Of a stretch of 64,000 nt of DNA, positions 9,622 through 19,799 are shown piece by piece; within the stretch, counting starts at the first letter, position 1, and the number at the start of each line of letters is the position of its first letter. The position numbers were made by a program, and so were the translations under genes. This DNA comes from Streptomyces sp. NBC_01750 (GTDB taxonomy: Bacteria; Actinomycetota; Actinomycetes; Streptomycetales; Streptomycetaceae): positions 1,614,001 through 1,678,000 of the forward strand of contig NZ_CP109137.1 of the NCBI RefSeq assembly GCF_035918095.1. Direction: 5' to 3'. The notes beneath the pieces were generated by a model that was not told the origin of the DNA, ran no database searches, and saw only the letters and a program-made list of their open reading frames with translations.

Positions 9622-10257
9622 TCAGCTGGTCCAGAAGTCCCACCAGCGGGTCAGGATCAGCATCCCGATGATCCCGATCCACAGCACCGGCGGCATCCAG
9701 TGGAACTCCAGGAGGCCCTTTCGCAGCCCCTCCGGGACCTTGATGACGTAGTGCCTGATGTTGTGCAGGGTGACGTAGCAGAACATCACGATCGTGGCGA
9801 CCCAGGCCAGCGAGCACCACAGGCACAGCGAGTTGATGTTGTACAGCGACTGGTACTGCAGCCAGGTGCAGAACCCGACGCCGAAGAGACAGCCGGCGTT
9901 GAGACCGAGCCAGTACCAGCGGCGGTAGCGGGCCCCGGCCAGCAGCGCGACCCCGATGGCGATCACCATCGAGTACGCCACCAGCCCCATCATCGGATTC
10001 GGGAACCCGAACGCCGCGGCCTGCTCGCTCTTCATGATGTTGCCGCAGGAAACGACCGGATTCAGACTGCAGCCGGGCGTGAACGACGGATCCTCCGCCA
10101 GCTTGATCTTGTCGATCGTGATCACCCATGAGGCCAGCAGCCCGGCCGCACCCGTGATCACCAGCAGCCATGCGAAGGCACGACCGCCACCGATCGTGCC
10201 CTTGGAGCCGTCGGCCTGCCGGCCGGAGGACACGTCGTCAACAGGTGCAGTCTTCAT
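9622..10257 (-). CDS. Vitamin K epoxide reductase (VKOR) family membrane protein
   Basis: Bacterial VKOR proteins re-oxidise DsbA-like partners using quinone, supporting disulfide formation outside the membrane. From ATG 10257 the protein has 211 residues, four to five membrane helices, the loop cysteine pair in CSLNPVVSCG and the redox motif CLWC. An upstream in-frame ATG (10299) is possible but the first residues there are not family-like. A DsbA-like gene occurs elsewhere in the window (51865), though partnership is only inferred. It is next to rarA on the same strand. Confidence 0.88.
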   Translation of the reverse strand: MKTAPVDDVSSGRQADGSKGTIGGGRAFAWLLVITGAAGLLASWVITIDKIKLAEDPSFTPGCSLNPVVSCGNIMKSEQAAAFGFPNPMMGLVAYSMVIAIGVALLAGARYRRWYWLGLNAGCLFGVGFCTWLQYQSLYNINSLCLWCSLAWVATIVMFCYVTLHNIRHYVIKVPEGLRKGLLEFHWMPPVLWIGIIGMLILTRWWDFWTS

Positions 10258-10377
10258 ATCGCCGATCCATCGCTCAGTAGCCTGCTGGGGCAGGGTCATT
10301 CTGCCGCACCCGCCCCTGTGTCCACCGTTCGATGGACATAAGGATGTACGGACCGCCGTCCCGGACTGCTCACCTCC

Positions 10378-10713
10378 GGGAGCAAGCTCGTCACCCTCAC
10401 AGAACTCGCGGTGAACGGGCACGGACTTCGCGAGCGCTACGGCGAACCGTCCGCTGTGGACGGCCTGGACCAGGGCATCCGGCAGGGTGAGGCCTGCGGC
10501 GTCCTCCGCCCCGACGGGGGCGGGCAGGAGCGCGACGGTGGAGATCCTCGAGGGGCATCGCGCGCGGTATGCGGGCGAGGTGACCGTCCTCGGGGCGCGG
10601 ATCCCGCGACCGGGAACCGCCTCCGGCGCTCCCGTATCGGCCTCCTTTGGCAGGACGAATCCGCACCCGCGGAGTTGACGGCCCGGGAGGAGGTGTCGCA
10701 TTTGGACCATTAA
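10378..10713 (+). pseudogene. Frameshifted, truncated ABC transporter ATPase remnant
   Basis: In one frame the translation reads GLRERYGEPSAVDGLDQGIRQ and GEACGVLRPDGGG, the start of an ABC ATPase through the Walker A region; the match then continues in the next frame as GAG.SATVEILEGHRARYAGEVTVLG, and returns to the first frame as RIGLLWQDE and ELTAREEV (the Q-loop area). A run of five G (10516-10520) at Walker A is the likely first frameshift. The GKT of Walker A is lost, and Walker B and the signature are absent because the frame stops at 10713. No permease partner is nearby. Confidence 0.72.
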
Positions 10714-10779
10714 GACCCGAAATCCCGTAACCCGAAGAGGTCATCACGCTGGTGGGCCTTGAGCAGAACGCCTCGAGCC

Positions 10780-10818
10780 GCCCCGGACCCCCCGTACGCC
10801 CTCCGAGGGGTCCGGGGC
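10780..10818 (-). terminator. hisS terminator hairpin
   Basis: GCCCCGGACCCC (10780-10791) / GGGGTCCGGGGC (10807-10818), a perfect 12-bp stem with a 15-nt loop, 20 nt past the hisS stop. Confidence 0.75.
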
Positions 10819-10837
10819 AGGGCCCCAGGCAAAAACG

Positions 10838-12100
10838 TCAGGCCAGGCGTTCACGGATCACGGTCACCGCGTCCGCCAGAGCCACCGGCGACTGCTCGCC
10901 GCTCTCCATGTCCTTGAGCTGGACCACACCCTCGGCGAGATCGCGCTCGCCGGCCACAAGCGTGTAGCGCGCGCCCGAGCGGTTCGCGCTCTTCATCGCG
11001 CCCTTGAGGCCCTTCCCGCCGTACGAGAAGTCCGCCGCGACACCGGCCTTGCGCAACTCCGTGACGAGAGCGAACAGCACGCGGCGCGCCTCCTCGCCGA
11101 GCGGGACCGCGAACACCCTCGTGGTGGAGGGGAGTTCGAGCTCGATGCCCTCCGCCTCCAGCGCCAGGACCGTACGGTCCACGCCGAGCGCCCAGCCGAC
11201 CGACGGCAGCGCCGGGCCGCCGATCATCTCGGAGAGGCCGTCGTAGCGGCCGCCGCCGCCCACCGCGGACTGCGAGCCGAGACCGTCGTGGACGAACTCG
11301 AAGGTCGTGCGCGTGTAGTAGTCGAGGCCGCGCACCAGCTTCTCGTCGTCCTCGTACGTGACGCCCGCCGCGGTCAGCAGCTCACGCACCTCCTCGTGGT
11401 ACGCCTTGCACGCGTCGCACAGGTAGTCACGCAGCAGCGGCGCGCCCACCAGCTGCTTCTGGACCTCCGCGCGCTTGTCGTCGAGGACCCGCAGCGGGTT
11501 GATCTCGATCCGGCGCCGGGTGTCCTCGTCCAGCTCGAGCCCGCGCAGAAAGCCCTGAAGCGCGTCCCGGTAGACGGGGCGGCACTCCTTGTCGCCCAGC
11601 GAGTTCAGCAGGATGCGGAAATCACGCAGGCCGAGCGAGCGGTACGCCTGGTCGGCCAGGATGATCAGCTCGGCGTCCAACGCCGGGTCTTCCACACCGA
11701 TCGCTTCTGCGCCGACCTGCGAGAAGTGCCTGTAGCGGCCCTTCTGCGGGCGCTCGTAGCGGTAGTACGAGCCCGAGTACCAGAGCTTCACCGGCAGGTT
11801 GCCGGCCTTGTGGAGGTTGGCCTCCAGCGCCGCGCGCAGCACGGATGCGGTGCCTTCGGGACGCAGCGCCAGCTTGTCGCCGCCCTTGGTCTCGAAGGCG
11901 TACATCTCCTTGGAGACGATGTCGGTGGATTCGCCGACACCGCGCGAGAACAGCTCGACGTTCTCGAATCCGGGCGTCTCGATGTAGCCGTAGCCGGAGT
12001 TCTTCAGCGGTGCGGAGATCGCCTCACGCACCGCGAGGGTCATCGCGGACGTCGGCGGAATCAGGTCGTACGTGCCCTTGGGGGCCTGAAAGGTGCTCAC
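10838..12100 (-). CDS. hisS: Histidyl-tRNA synthetase
   Basis: HisRS charges tRNA-His. The 420 residues from GTG 12100 ([13 protein letters not shown]) include class II motif 2 ([20 protein letters not shown]), the histidine-specific [11 protein letters not shown] and GGGGRYDGL segments, and a C-terminal anticodon-binding domain with [17 protein letters not shown]. The frame is open further upstream, but the family start and length support 12100. It lies 11 bp after the MBL-fold gene on the same strand and ends at a strong terminator. Confidence 0.95.
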   Translation of the reverse strand: MSTFQAPKGTYDLIPPTSAMTLAVREAISAPLKNSGYGYIETPGFENVELFSRGVGESTDIVSKEMYAFETKGGDKLALRPEGTASVLRAALEANLHKAGNLPVKLWYSGSYYRYERPQKGRYRHFSQVGAEAIGVEDPALDAELIILADQAYRSLGLRDFRILLNSLGDKECRPVYRDALQGFLRGLELDEDTRRRIEINPLRVLDDKRAEVQKQLVGAPLLRDYLCDACKAYHEEVRELLTAAGVTYEDDEKLVRGLDYYTRTTFEFVHDGLGSQSAVGGGGRYDGLSEMIGGPALPSVGWALGVDRTVLALEAEGIELELPSTTRVFAVPLGEEARRVLFALVTELRKAGVAADFSYGGKGLKGAMKSANRSGARYTLVAGERDLAEGVVQLKDMESGEQSPVALADAVTVIRERLA

Positions 12101-12111
12101 GGAAACTCTCG

Positions 12112-12819
12112 TCACATTCCTCGTCGGGGAGCTGCTGCGCTCCCGAGGCCGGCGGCCACATCCCGCACATACGGATTGGTGGCACGCTCGCGGCCGATGG
12201 TCGTCTGGGGGCCGTGGCCGGACAGCACCACGGTCGAGTCGTCGAGCGGCAGGCACACACGCGCCAACGACTCGAGCATCTCGGCGTGGTCGCCCCCGGG
12301 CAGGTCCGTGCGTCCGATGGAGCCGGCGAAGAGCAGATCTCCCGAGAAGAAGACCGACGGAATGTCATCGGTCTCGGGCATCCGGAACGTCACCGACCCC
12401 TTGGTATGGCCGGGCGCGTGCGCGACCGAGAAGTCGAGGCCGGCGAGGCGCAGCTCGACACCGTCGGCCAGCTCCTTGACGTCGTCCGGCTCTCCCACGG
12501 TCAGCTCGCCCATCAGCGGCATCCCGATCGACCGGCCCAGCGCCTTCTCCGGGTCGCTCATCATGTACCGGTCCGCGGGGTGGATCCACGCCGGTACGTC
12601 ATGGGCGCCGCACACCGGGACAACAGAGGCGACATGGTCGATGTGGCCATGCGTGAGCACGACGGCGACAGGCTTGAGCCGATGCTTCGCAAGCGCTTCT
12701 TCGACTCCCTCGGCCGCCTGGTGGCCCGGGTCGATGATCACGCACTCCTCGCCTGCGGCCGGGGCGACCAGGTAACAGTTGGTCCCCCAGGCTCCTGCGG
12801 GGAACCCGGCAATAAGCAC
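12112..12819 (-). CDS. MBL-fold metallohydrolase (glyoxalase II-like)
   Basis: A 235-residue single-domain metallo-beta-lactamase-fold protein with the metal motif THGHIDH, the later histidine in HAPGHTKG, the metal-bridging aspartate in SGDLLF and the distal histidine near SGHGPQT. This is the pattern of glyoxalase II-like thiolester hydrolases; the substrate is not decided. The GTG at 12819 with GAGGA upstream is preferred over longer in-frame extensions. It precedes hisS by 11 bp and is divergent from the cyclophilin gene. Confidence 0.86.
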   Translation of the reverse strand: MLIAGFPAGAWGTNCYLVAPAAGEECVIIDPGHQAAEGVEEALAKHRLKPVAVVLTHGHIDHVASVVPVCGAHDVPAWIHPADRYMMSDPEKALGRSIGMPLMGELTVGEPDDVKELADGVELRLAGLDFSVAHAPGHTKGSVTFRMPETDDIPSVFFSGDLLFAGSIGRTDLPGGDHAEMLESLARVCLPLDDSTVVLSGHGPQTTIGRERATNPYVRDVAAGLGSAAAPRRGM

Positions 12820-12973
12820 GATCGTCCTCGGTGTGGTCGTCGAGAGGGATAAAGCTGTATTGAATTGCAGCAGTTCAGAGCCTACCGGCGCCGCTCGTCC
12901 CACAGCCAACCCGTATACGGTACGGGGCACACTCGGCCGGTCGGCATCACGCGAGACACAAGGAGAAGACCCG

Positions 12974-13762
12974 GTGGTCAGCAGCGATCAGCGGCGGCGT
13001 CAGCTCGCCAGGGAGAAGTTCGAGCGCCAGCAGCAGCGTCGGCAGAAGTCCCGGAAGGCGAAGCAGCGGAACGCGATCATCGCGGCTGCGGTCGTCCTGG
13101 TCCTCGCCGGGGGCGCCGCCTACGCCTCGGTAGGGCTCTCCGACGGGGACACCAAGGCCAGTGACTCGGTGGAGGACAGCCAGTCCTCCAGCGCCACCCC
13201 GTCCAAGAGCGAGAGCACCACCCCCGAGCCCGCCATGGCGATCGACAAGGCGGCGAAGTACTCGATGTCCCTCAAGACGAACGAGGGCGACATCAAGATC
13301 GCGATGGACGCGGCGAAGACCCCGCACACCGCGAACTCCTTCAAGTCCCTCGCGGACAAGGGATACTTCAACGGTACGAAATGTCATCGACTGACCACGC
13401 AGGGCATTTTCGTGCTGCAGTGCGGGGACCCGAAGGGCGACGGCACGGGCGGGCCCGGCTACACGATCCCCGACGAGAATCTGACCGCGCTGGGCAAGGC
13501 GGGCGCCGACGGCACGGTGACCTATCCGGCCGGAACGGTGGCGATGGCCAATACCGGCCAGCCGCACAGCGGAGGCAGTCAGTTCTTCCTCGTCTACAAG
13601 GAGACGAAACTGCCGCCCAGCTACACGCCGTTCGGAAAGATGGACGACGAGGGCCTGAAGGTCGTCCAGGAACTGGCGAAGGCCGGAGTCGCCGGCGGGG
13701 CACAGGACGGCGCCCCGAAGAAGGCCGTCACCATTGAGAAGGCGGCCGTCACGAAGGTGTGA
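12974..13762 (+). CDS. Membrane-anchored cyclophilin-type peptidyl-prolyl isomerase
   Basis: A 262-residue protein: a charged cytoplasmic start (residues 1-35, rich in Arg/Lys/Gln), one membrane helix (about 37-56, AIIAAAVVLVLAGGAAYASV), a Ser/Thr linker, then a cyclophilin domain with the family pattern CHRLTTQGIFVLQCGDP and GSQFFLVY. It would assist folding of exported proteins at the outer membrane face. The GTG at 12974 follows AGGAG at 8-nt spacing. No lipobox is present, so it is a type II anchor rather than a lipoprotein. Confidence 0.9.
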   Translation: MVSSDQRRRQLAREKFERQQQRRQKSRKAKQRNAIIAAAVVLVLAGGAAYASVGLSDGDTKASDSVEDSQSSSATPSKSESTTPEPAMAIDKAAKYSMSLKTNEGDIKIAMDAAKTPHTANSFKSLADKGYFNGTKCHRLTTQGIFVLQCGDPKGDGTGGPGYTIPDENLTALGKAGADGTVTYPAGTVAMANTGQPHSGGSQFFLVYKETKLPPSYTPFGKMDDEGLKVVQELAKAGVAGGAQDGAPKKAVTIEKAAVTKV

Positions 13763-13830
13763 GCCGGGGAATTTCGGCCGCGCTGAGTGCGGACAGCCGG
13801 GCGGCCGGTCGCCTAGATTGGCGTTGTGCA

Positions 13831-13899
13831 GGGCGGGCGGGCAGCCCGCCCCAGGAAACTGTGGACGATGCCCGGGGGCAAAACCCCTTTGCGGGCATC
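13831..13899 (+). promoter_or_regulatory. Structured 5' leader of the DUF349 gene
   Basis: Two hairpins precede the ribosome site: GGGCGGG (13835-13841) / CCCGCCC (13845-13851), and GATGCCCG (13867-13874) / CGGGCATC (13892-13899) with an inner GGGG (13875-13878) / CCCC (13884-13887) closing a CAAAA loop. A TAGATT -10-like element lies at 13814-13819, which would give a leader of about 90 nt. The second hairpin ends 4 nt before GGAGG. A regulatory role is inferred. Confidence 0.45.
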
Positions 13900-13915
13900 A
13901 GGTGGAGGAGGCGCT

Positions 13916-15145
13916 GTGAGCAGCGACCCGTGGGGCCGTGTCGATGAGACGGGCACCGTGTACGTGCGTACTGCCGATGGCGAGCAGGTCGTCGGATCGT
14001 GGCAGGCGGGCACTCCCGAGGAGGCGCTGGCCTATTTCGAGCGCAAGTACGAGGGCTTGGTGGTCGAGATCGGCCTCCTCGAGCGGCGGGTGAAGACCAC
14101 CGATCTCTCGGCCAAGGACGCCCAGACCGCCATCGATCATCTGCGTCAGCAGGTGGACGAGCATCACGCCGTGGGTGACCTCGGCGCGCTGCGTGTCCGC
14201 CTCGACGCTCTCGTCGCGACGGTGGACAAGCGCCGCGAGGAGCGCAAGGTCCAGAAGGCGAAGCAGAACGACGAGGCGCGGCACGCCAAGGAAGCGCTGG
14301 TCACCGAGGCCGAGGAGCTGGCGCAGAGCGAGCAGTGGCGCGCAGCGGGCGAGCGGCTGCGCGCGCTGGTGGACACCTGGAAGGGCCTTCCCCGGCTCGA
14401 CCGGAAGTCCGACGACGAGCTGTGGCACCGTTTCTCGCACGCGCGCTCCGCGTTCTCCAAGCGCCGCAAGGCGCACTTCGCCTCGCTGGACGCCCAGCGC
14501 GAGGAGGCCCGTAAGGCCAAGGAGAAGCTGGTCACCGAGGCCGAGTCGCTCTCCGGCTCCACCGACTGGGGTGTGACGGCCGCCCGCTACCGCGAGCTGA
14601 TGGCGGAGTGGAAGGCGGCAGGCCGCGCCCAGCGCGACTCCGAGGACGACCTGTGGAACCGTTTCCGCGGCGCCCAGGACGTCTTCTTCGCCGCGCGCAG
14701 CGGGGTCTTCGCCGAGCGGGACGCCGAGCAGGGCGAGAACCTCAAGCTCAAGGAGGAGCTCGCCGCCGAGGCCGAGAAGCTGGTGCCGGTGACGGACCTC
14801 AAGGCCGCGCGAGCCGCCTTCCGGTCCATCAACGAGCGCTGGGAGGCCATCGGCCACGTACCACGTGACGCCCGGCCCAAGGTCGAGGGCCGGATGCACG
14901 CTGTGGAGCGGGCCCTGCAGGAGACCGAGGAGAACGAGTGGCGCCGGACGAACCCTGAGGCGCGCGCGCGTGCCGCGGGTCTGACGGGCCAGCTCCAGGC
15001 GGCCGTGGACAAGCTGCGCGGGCAGATCGACGCGGCGCGCGCGGCGGGCAACAACGCCAAGGCGGACAAGCTCGCCAAGGAGCTCGAGGGCCGGCAGGCG
15101 CTGCTCGACCAGGCGCTGAAGGGCCTGGAGGAGTTCGGCGGCTGA
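13916..15145 (+). CDS. DUF349 coiled-coil protein
   Basis: A 409-residue, largely helical and very charged protein with repeated DUF349 units of about 75 residues, each centred on a W...G..LR.LVD.WK / LW.RF..AR..F pattern (around residues 140-200, 215-275 and 290-345). Many heptads suggest coiled coil; no membrane segment or enzyme motif is visible. Function is unknown. The GTG at 13916 follows GGAGG at 7-nt spacing. The gene stands alone between the cyclophilin gene and a strong bidirectional terminator shared with relA. Confidence 0.85.
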   Translation: MSSDPWGRVDETGTVYVRTADGEQVVGSWQAGTPEEALAYFERKYEGLVVEIGLLERRVKTTDLSAKDAQTAIDHLRQQVDEHHAVGDLGALRVRLDALVATVDKRREERKVQKAKQNDEARHAKEALVTEAEELAQSEQWRAAGERLRALVDTWKGLPRLDRKSDDELWHRFSHARSAFSKRRKAHFASLDAQREEARKAKEKLVTEAESLSGSTDWGVTAARYRELMAEWKAAGRAQRDSEDDLWNRFRGAQDVFFAARSGVFAERDAEQGENLKLKEELAAEAEKLVPVTDLKAARAAFRSINERWEAIGHVPRDARPKVEGRMHAVERALQETEENEWRRTNPEARARAAGLTGQLQAAVDKLRGQIDAARAAGNNAKADKLAKELEGRQALLDQALKGLEEFGG

Positions 15146-15267
15146 AGAGGGCCCCAGGCGGCCGAACCTCCCCCGGCCCCAGCGGGCCGGGAGGTGCCAT
15201 CGGCCGCACCCGCGGATGTGGTTGTCCGCCGTCGGGATTCCTCGATCGATGGCTGATGTGCCAGAAA

Positions 15268-15302
15268 GGCGGCCCCGGTACGCATCGCGTACCGGGGCCG
15301 CC
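15268..15302. terminator. Bidirectional terminator between DUF349 gene and relA
   Basis: GGCGGCCCCGGTACGC (15268-15283) / GCGTACCGGGGCCGCC (15287-15302), a perfect 16-bp stem with a 3-nt ATC loop, between two convergent genes. Confidence 0.85.
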
Positions 15303-15326
15303 TCATGCCCGGCTACGGCCCGCGGC

Positions 15327-17894
15327 TCACGCCCCGCTGCGGGCCGAGGTCACGCGGTACACGTCGTAGACGCCCTCCACGCCCCGCACCGCCTTCAGCA
15401 CATGCCCGAGATGCTTCGGGTCGCCCATCTCGAAGGTGAAGCGCGAGGTGGCCACCCGGTCGCGGGAGGTCTGGACGGCCGCCGACAGGATGTTGACGTG
15501 CTGGTCGGACAGGACGCGGGTGACGTCCGAGAGGAGCCTGGACCGGTCGAGCGCCTCGACCTGGATGGCGACCAGGAAGACGGACGACTGGGTCGGGGCC
15601 CATTCGACCTCGAGGATGCGCTCCGGCTGCTGCGAGAGCGAGTCGACGTTGACGCAGTCCGCCCGGTGAACCGATACGCCGGATCCGCGGGTGACGAAGC
15701 CGATGATGGGGTCGCCGGGGACGGGCGTACAACAGCGGGCGAGCTTGACCCAGACGTCCTCGACGCCCTTGACGACCACGCCGGGATCAGCGTTGGCGCG
15801 GCGCTTGCTGCGGCCGCCGTGCGTGGGCGGTGTGCTCTCGGCGATGTCCTCACTGGCGGCCTCCTCGCCGCCGAGGGCCTGCACCAGCTTCTGCACGACG
15901 CCCTGCGCGGCCACATGGCCCTCGCCGATCGCCGCGTACAGGGACGAGATGTCCGGATAGCGCATCTCGTGCGCCAGTGTGACGAGCGAGTCGCCGGTGA
16001 GGATGCGCTGGATCGGCAGGTTCTGCTTGCGCATGGCCCGCGCGATGGCGTCCTTGCCGTGCTCGATGGCCTCCTCGCGGCGCTCCTTGGAGAACCACGC
16101 GCGGATCTTGTTGCGGGCCCGGGGCGACTTGACGAAGCCCAGCCAGTCGCGCGAAGGTCCGGCTCCTTCGGCCTTGGAGGTGAAGACCTCCACCAGGTCG
16201 CCGTTGTCGAGGGTCGATTCGAGCGGGACGAGCCGCCCGTTGACCCGCGCCCCTATGGTCCGGTGGCCGACCTCGGTGTGCACGGCGTACGCGAAGTCGA
16301 CGGGAGTGGCGCCGGCCGGCAGCGCTATGACGTCGCCCTTCGGCGTGAAGACGAAGACCTCGTTGCGGGAGAGGTCGAAGCGCAGCGACTCCAGGAACTC
16401 GCTGGGGTCCTCCGTCTCCTTCTGCCAGTCGAGCAGCTGGCGCAGCCACGCCATGTCATTGATGTGGTCGTCCTTGCCGGCCTTCTTCGGTACGTCGGTG
16501 CGCACCTTGGAGGCACCGGCGGAGGGCTCCTGCTTGTACTTCCAGTGCGCCGCGATGCCGTACTCGGCACGGCGGTGCATGTCGAAGGTACGAATCTGCA
16601 GCTCGACGGGCTTGCCGTTGGGACCGATCACCGTGGTGTGCAGCGACTGGTACATGTTGAACTTGGGCATCGCGATGTAGTCCTTGAACCGGCCGGGGAC
16701 CGGGTTCCATCGCGCGTGGACGGTGCCGAGCGCCGCGTAGCAGTCGCGGACGCTGTCCACGAGAACGCGGATGCCGACCAGGTCGTAGATCTCCGCGAAG
16801 TCACGGCCGCGGACGATCATCTTCTGGTAGACGCTGTAGTAGTGCTTCGGCCTGCCGGTGACGGTGGCCTTGATGCGGGCGGCTCGCAGATCGGACTGGA
16901 CCTCGTCGGTCACTATGGCGAGGTACTCGTCACGCTTGGGCGCGCGCTCGGCGACGAGCCGCACGATCTCGTCGTACATCTTGGGATAGAGGATCGCGAA
17001 GGCGAGGTCCTCCAGCTCCCACTTGATGGTGTTCATGCCCAGGCGGTGGGCCAGGGGCGCGTAGATCTCGAGGGTCTCGCGGGCCTTCTTCTCCTGCTTC
17101 TCCCGCTTGAGATAGCGCATGGTGCGCATGTTGTGCAGCCGGTCGGCGAGTTTGATGACCAGGACGCGCGGGTCCTTGGCCATGGCGACGACCATCTTGC
17201 GTACGGTCTCGGCCTGCGCGGCCTCGCCGAACTTGACCCTGTCGAGCTTGGTGACGCCGTCGACGAGGAGGGCGACCTGGTCGCCGAAGTCACGGCGCAG
17301 GGTGTCCAGGCCGTACTCGGTGTCCTCGACGGTGTCGTGCAGCAGCCCGGCCATCAGCGTCGCCGGGTCCATGCCCAGCTCGGCGAGGATGGTGGTGACG
17401 GCGAGCGGGTGCGTGATGTACGGGTCGCCGCTCTTGCGCTTCTGGCCGCGGTGCCAGCGCTCGGCCACCTGGTAGGCGCGCTCGATCTGGCGGAGCGTGG
17501 AAGTCTCGATCTTGGGGTCATTGCTGCGCACTATCCGCAGCAGCGGTTCCAGGACGGGGTTGTACGGCGAGGAGCGCTGCACGCCGAGGCGGGCGAGGCG
17601 GGCGCGTACACGGTTCGAGGAGCCGCCGGTCCGGGACACGGGCGCGGGCTTGCCGGGGGGCGCGGGCGTCGGCGTCGACTTGGCGGGGGGCGCGGGTGTG
17701 GGCCTGGCCGCCGGCGTGGACTTGGCGGCAGGCGTCGACTTCGCGGCGGAGACCGGGGCCGCACCGTTCGCACGCTCGGGCAGTGCCGGCTTCGGCTTCT
17801 CCGCCGGCTTCCTCTCGGGCGTGACAGGGCCTGCCGCGGCCTTTTCTGCCTGCTGGTCGGGCTGCGCGGCGGCGGGCTGGGCCTCGTCTGGCAA
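15327..17894 (-). CDS. relA: Bifunctional (p)ppGpp synthetase/hydrolase RelA/SpoT type
   Basis: Rel makes and degrades (p)ppGpp and triggers the stringent response, which in Streptomyces also influences antibiotic production. The 855 residues show an Ala/Pro/Lys-rich N-terminal extension (about 1-100, with AKSTPA repeats), an HD hydrolase domain with intact HDTVED, a synthetase domain with RFKD (the motif of bifunctional Rel proteins) and [10 protein letters not shown], a TGS domain ([20 protein letters not shown]) and a C-terminal ACT domain. Both activities therefore look intact. It lies downstream of apt, but a strong hairpin separates them. Confidence 0.96.
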   Translation of the reverse strand: MPDEAQPAAAQPDQQAEKAAAGPVTPERKPAEKPKPALPERANGAAPVSAAKSTPAAKSTPAARPTPAPPAKSTPTPAPPGKPAPVSRTGGSSNRVRARLARLGVQRSSPYNPVLEPLLRIVRSNDPKIETSTLRQIERAYQVAERWHRGQKRKSGDPYITHPLAVTTILAELGMDPATLMAGLLHDTVEDTEYGLDTLRRDFGDQVALLVDGVTKLDRVKFGEAAQAETVRKMVVAMAKDPRVLVIKLADRLHNMRTMRYLKREKQEKKARETLEIYAPLAHRLGMNTIKWELEDLAFAILYPKMYDEIVRLVAERAPKRDEYLAIVTDEVQSDLRAARIKATVTGRPKHYYSVYQKMIVRGRDFAEIYDLVGIRVLVDSVRDCYAALGTVHARWNPVPGRFKDYIAMPKFNMYQSLHTTVIGPNGKPVELQIRTFDMHRRAEYGIAAHWKYKQEPSAGASKVRTDVPKKAGKDDHINDMAWLRQLLDWQKETEDPSEFLESLRFDLSRNEVFVFTPKGDVIALPAGATPVDFAYAVHTEVGHRTIGARVNGRLVPLESTLDNGDLVEVFTSKAEGAGPSRDWLGFVKSPRARNKIRAWFSKERREEAIEHGKDAIARAMRKQNLPIQRILTGDSLVTLAHEMRYPDISSLYAAIGEGHVAAQGVVQKLVQALGGEEAASEDIAESTPPTHGGRSKRRANADPGVVVKGVEDVWVKLARCCTPVPGDPIIGFVTRGSGVSVHRADCVNVDSLSQQPERILEVEWAPTQSSVFLVAIQVEALDRSRLLSDVTRVLSDQHVNILSAAVQTSRDRVATSRFTFEMGDPKHLGHVLKAVRGVEGVYDVYRVTSARSGA

Positions 17895-18095
17895 GAGCGC
17901 TCCTCATTGCGGTTCCGGGTCCCCCGGTCAGGCCCGGAGAAGCCATGGTATCGACCCACGAGTCCCAGTGCTCACGAGGCCGCAGGTCCGCACTGGACAG
18001 AGAGGGCATCCGGATCCCGCCGTGTGCCCTCCCGTCACTTCCTGTCCCCGCACGGTTGCAGCGAGGAGCGGCGCACGCCGGCCGGCGGACAGAAC

Positions 18096-18130
18096 AGTGG
18101 GCGCCCCGGGAAGATCCCGGGGCGCCCACT
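18096..18130 (-). terminator. apt terminator hairpin
   Basis: AGTGGGCGCCCCGGG (18096-18110) / CCCGGGGCGCCCACT (18116-18130), a perfect 15-bp stem with a 5-nt loop, just past the apt stop and ahead of relA. Confidence 0.8.
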
Positions 18131-18149
18131 GCCGAAGTGAAGCGCGGCG

Positions 18150-18692
18150 TCAGATCGTGATCAGGCTCTCCAGCGGAGCCCCGCGCAGTGCCGGCTCCAG
18201 ACGGGCCCGGCCGCCGAGGAACCCGAGCTCCATCAGGACCGCGACGCCGGCGATGTCGGCGCCGGCCCGGCGTATCAGCTCCAGCGAGGCCTCAGCAGTG
18301 CCGCCGGTGGCCAGGACATCGTCGATGACCATGACGCGGTCGCCCGGCTGAAGGTCCTCGGCATGCACCTCGATCTCGGCGGTGCCGTACTCCAGCTCGT
18401 ACGCCTGGGAGAGCGTCGCCCCGGGGAGCTTGCCCGCCTTGCGGACGGGAATGAACCCGAGCCCGGCGCGGACCGCGACCGGCGCGGCCAGGATGAAGCC
18501 GCGCGCCTCCAGACCGACGATCTTCGTGGCCCCGTGACCCGCACAGAAGCCGGCGAGCGCGTCGGTCATGGCGGTGAAGGCCTCGGGATCCGCGAGCAGG
18601 GGCGTGATGTCCTTGAACATCACCCCCGGCTTCGGGTAGTCGGGGACATCACGGATACGGCTGAGCAGGAACTCCTGCGTACCGACTGTCAT
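18150..18692 (-). CDS. apt: Adenine phosphoribosyltransferase
   Basis: Apt converts adenine and PRPP to AMP (purine salvage). The 180 residues (start MTVGTQEFLLSRIRDVPDYP) include the family markers PGVMFKDITPLL, GLEARGFILAAPVA, the flexible loop with KLPG, and the PRPP-binding VMVIDDVLATGGTA. The ATG at 18692 overlaps the secF stop (ATGA), and the order secD-secF-apt-relA is conserved in actinobacteria. Confidence 0.95.
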   Translation of the reverse strand: MTVGTQEFLLSRIRDVPDYPKPGVMFKDITPLLADPEAFTAMTDALAGFCAGHGATKIVGLEARGFILAAPVAVRAGLGFIPVRKAGKLPGATLSQAYELEYGTAEIEVHAEDLQPGDRVMVIDDVLATGGTAEASLELIRRAGADIAGVAVLMELGFLGGRARLEPALRGAPLESLITI

Positions 18693-19798
18693 CGGCGCTT
18701 GCCCGAAGGACGGCCACGGCCCCGGTTGCGCGGACCCACCACGGCACCGGCCGCGGCGGCGCCGCCGAACACCTCGTCGTGGGGCTCGCCCGACTCTTCC
18801 GCGGAGTCCTCCGCCGACTCGCCCCTGGCCGCAGCGGACGCGCGCTTGGCGAGCACGCGCTTCTTCAGCGCCTTCATCTGCGGCTCGCGCTCCTTGAGGT
18901 CGGCGACGAGCGGCGTGGCGATGAAGATCGAGGAGTACGCACCGGCCGCGAGGCCGACGAACAGCGACAGCGAGATGTCGTTGAGCATGCCCGCGCCGAG
19001 GACGCCACCGCCGATGAACAGCAGGCCGGCGACCGGCAGCAGCGCGACGATGGTGGTGTTGATGGAACGCACCAGCGTGCCGTTGAGGCTGCGGTTGGCG
19101 ATCTCGCTGTAGGTGTACCGGGTCTGCTTGGTGATGTCCTTCGAGCCCTCCTTGAGACCGTCGAAGACGACGACGGTGTCGTAGAGGGAGTAACCGAGGA
19201 TGGTCAGCAGACCGATCACGGTGCCCGGTGTGACCTCGAAGCCGACGAGCGCGTACACACCGATGGTGATCGTGAGGTCGTGGATCAGCGCGATCAGGGC
19301 GGCGATGGCCATTCGCCACTCGAAGGCGATCGCGAGATAGATCACCACCAGGAGCATGAAGACCGCGAGACCGGTCCATGCCTTGTTGGCGATCTGCTCA
19401 CCCCAGCTGGGGCCGACGATCTCGGCGTTGATCTTGTCCTTCGGGATGTGCAGCTTGTCGGAGAGCGTCTCGTTGACCTTGTTGGCCTGGGTCTGGTCGA
19501 GTTCGCTGACCTGGATCCGCAGCCCGCCGTTGCCGAGCTTCTGGACGATCGCCTCATGACCCGAGGCGTCTATGGCGTACGACCGGGCCTGGCTGACGGA
19601 GACGCTCGTCTTCGGGGTGGTGAATACGGCGCCGCCCTTGAACTCGATACCGAGGTTCAGACCCCGCACCGCCAGGCCGACGATCGCCATGATGGTGATC
19701 AGGATCGAGATCCCGTACCAGATCTTCCGTTTGGCGACGAAGTCATAGCCGACCTCGCCGCGGTAGAGCCGGGCGCCCAGGCTGCCGAGTCGCGACAT
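18689..19798 (-). CDS. secF: Protein translocase subunit SecF
   Basis: SecF forms a complex with SecD and uses the proton gradient to aid late steps of Sec export. The 369 residues have a first membrane helix near residue 30, the conserved GIEFKGGAVF, a periplasmic domain, then five more helices with the family motifs near LIHDLTITIGVYALVG and LGYSLYDTVVVFDGLKEG. The C-terminus carries a basic and acidic tail of about 65 residues. It starts one base after the secD stop, so the two are co-expressed. Confidence 0.96.
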   Translation of the reverse strand: MSRLGSLGARLYRGEVGYDFVAKRKIWYGISILITIMAIVGLAVRGLNLGIEFKGGAVFTTPKTSVSVSQARSYAIDASGHEAIVQKLGNGGLRIQVSELDQTQANKVNETLSDKLHIPKDKINAEIVGPSWGEQIANKAWTGLAVFMLLVVIYLAIAFEWRMAIAALIALIHDLTITIGVYALVGFEVTPGTVIGLLTILGYSLYDTVVVFDGLKEGSKDITKQTRYTYSEIANRSLNGTLVRSINTTIVALLPVAGLLFIGGGVLGAGMLNDISLSLFVGLAAGAYSSIFIATPLVADLKEREPQMKALKKRVLAKRASAAARGESAEDSAEESGEPHDEVFGGAAAAGAVVGPRNRGRGRPSGKRR

Positions 19799-19799
19799 C

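Noticed and set aside
13867..13899. The DUF349 leader hairpin as a terminator of the cyclophilin gene
   Set aside because: It lies over 100 nt past that stop, has no T-run, and ends immediately before the next ribosome site.
15216..18140. A 974-codon open frame on the plus strand opposite relA
   Set aside because: Its sequence is mostly the complement of a well-conserved gene; the composition (Val/Leu/Gly/Arg rich, no domains) is the usual artefact of a GC-rich genome.
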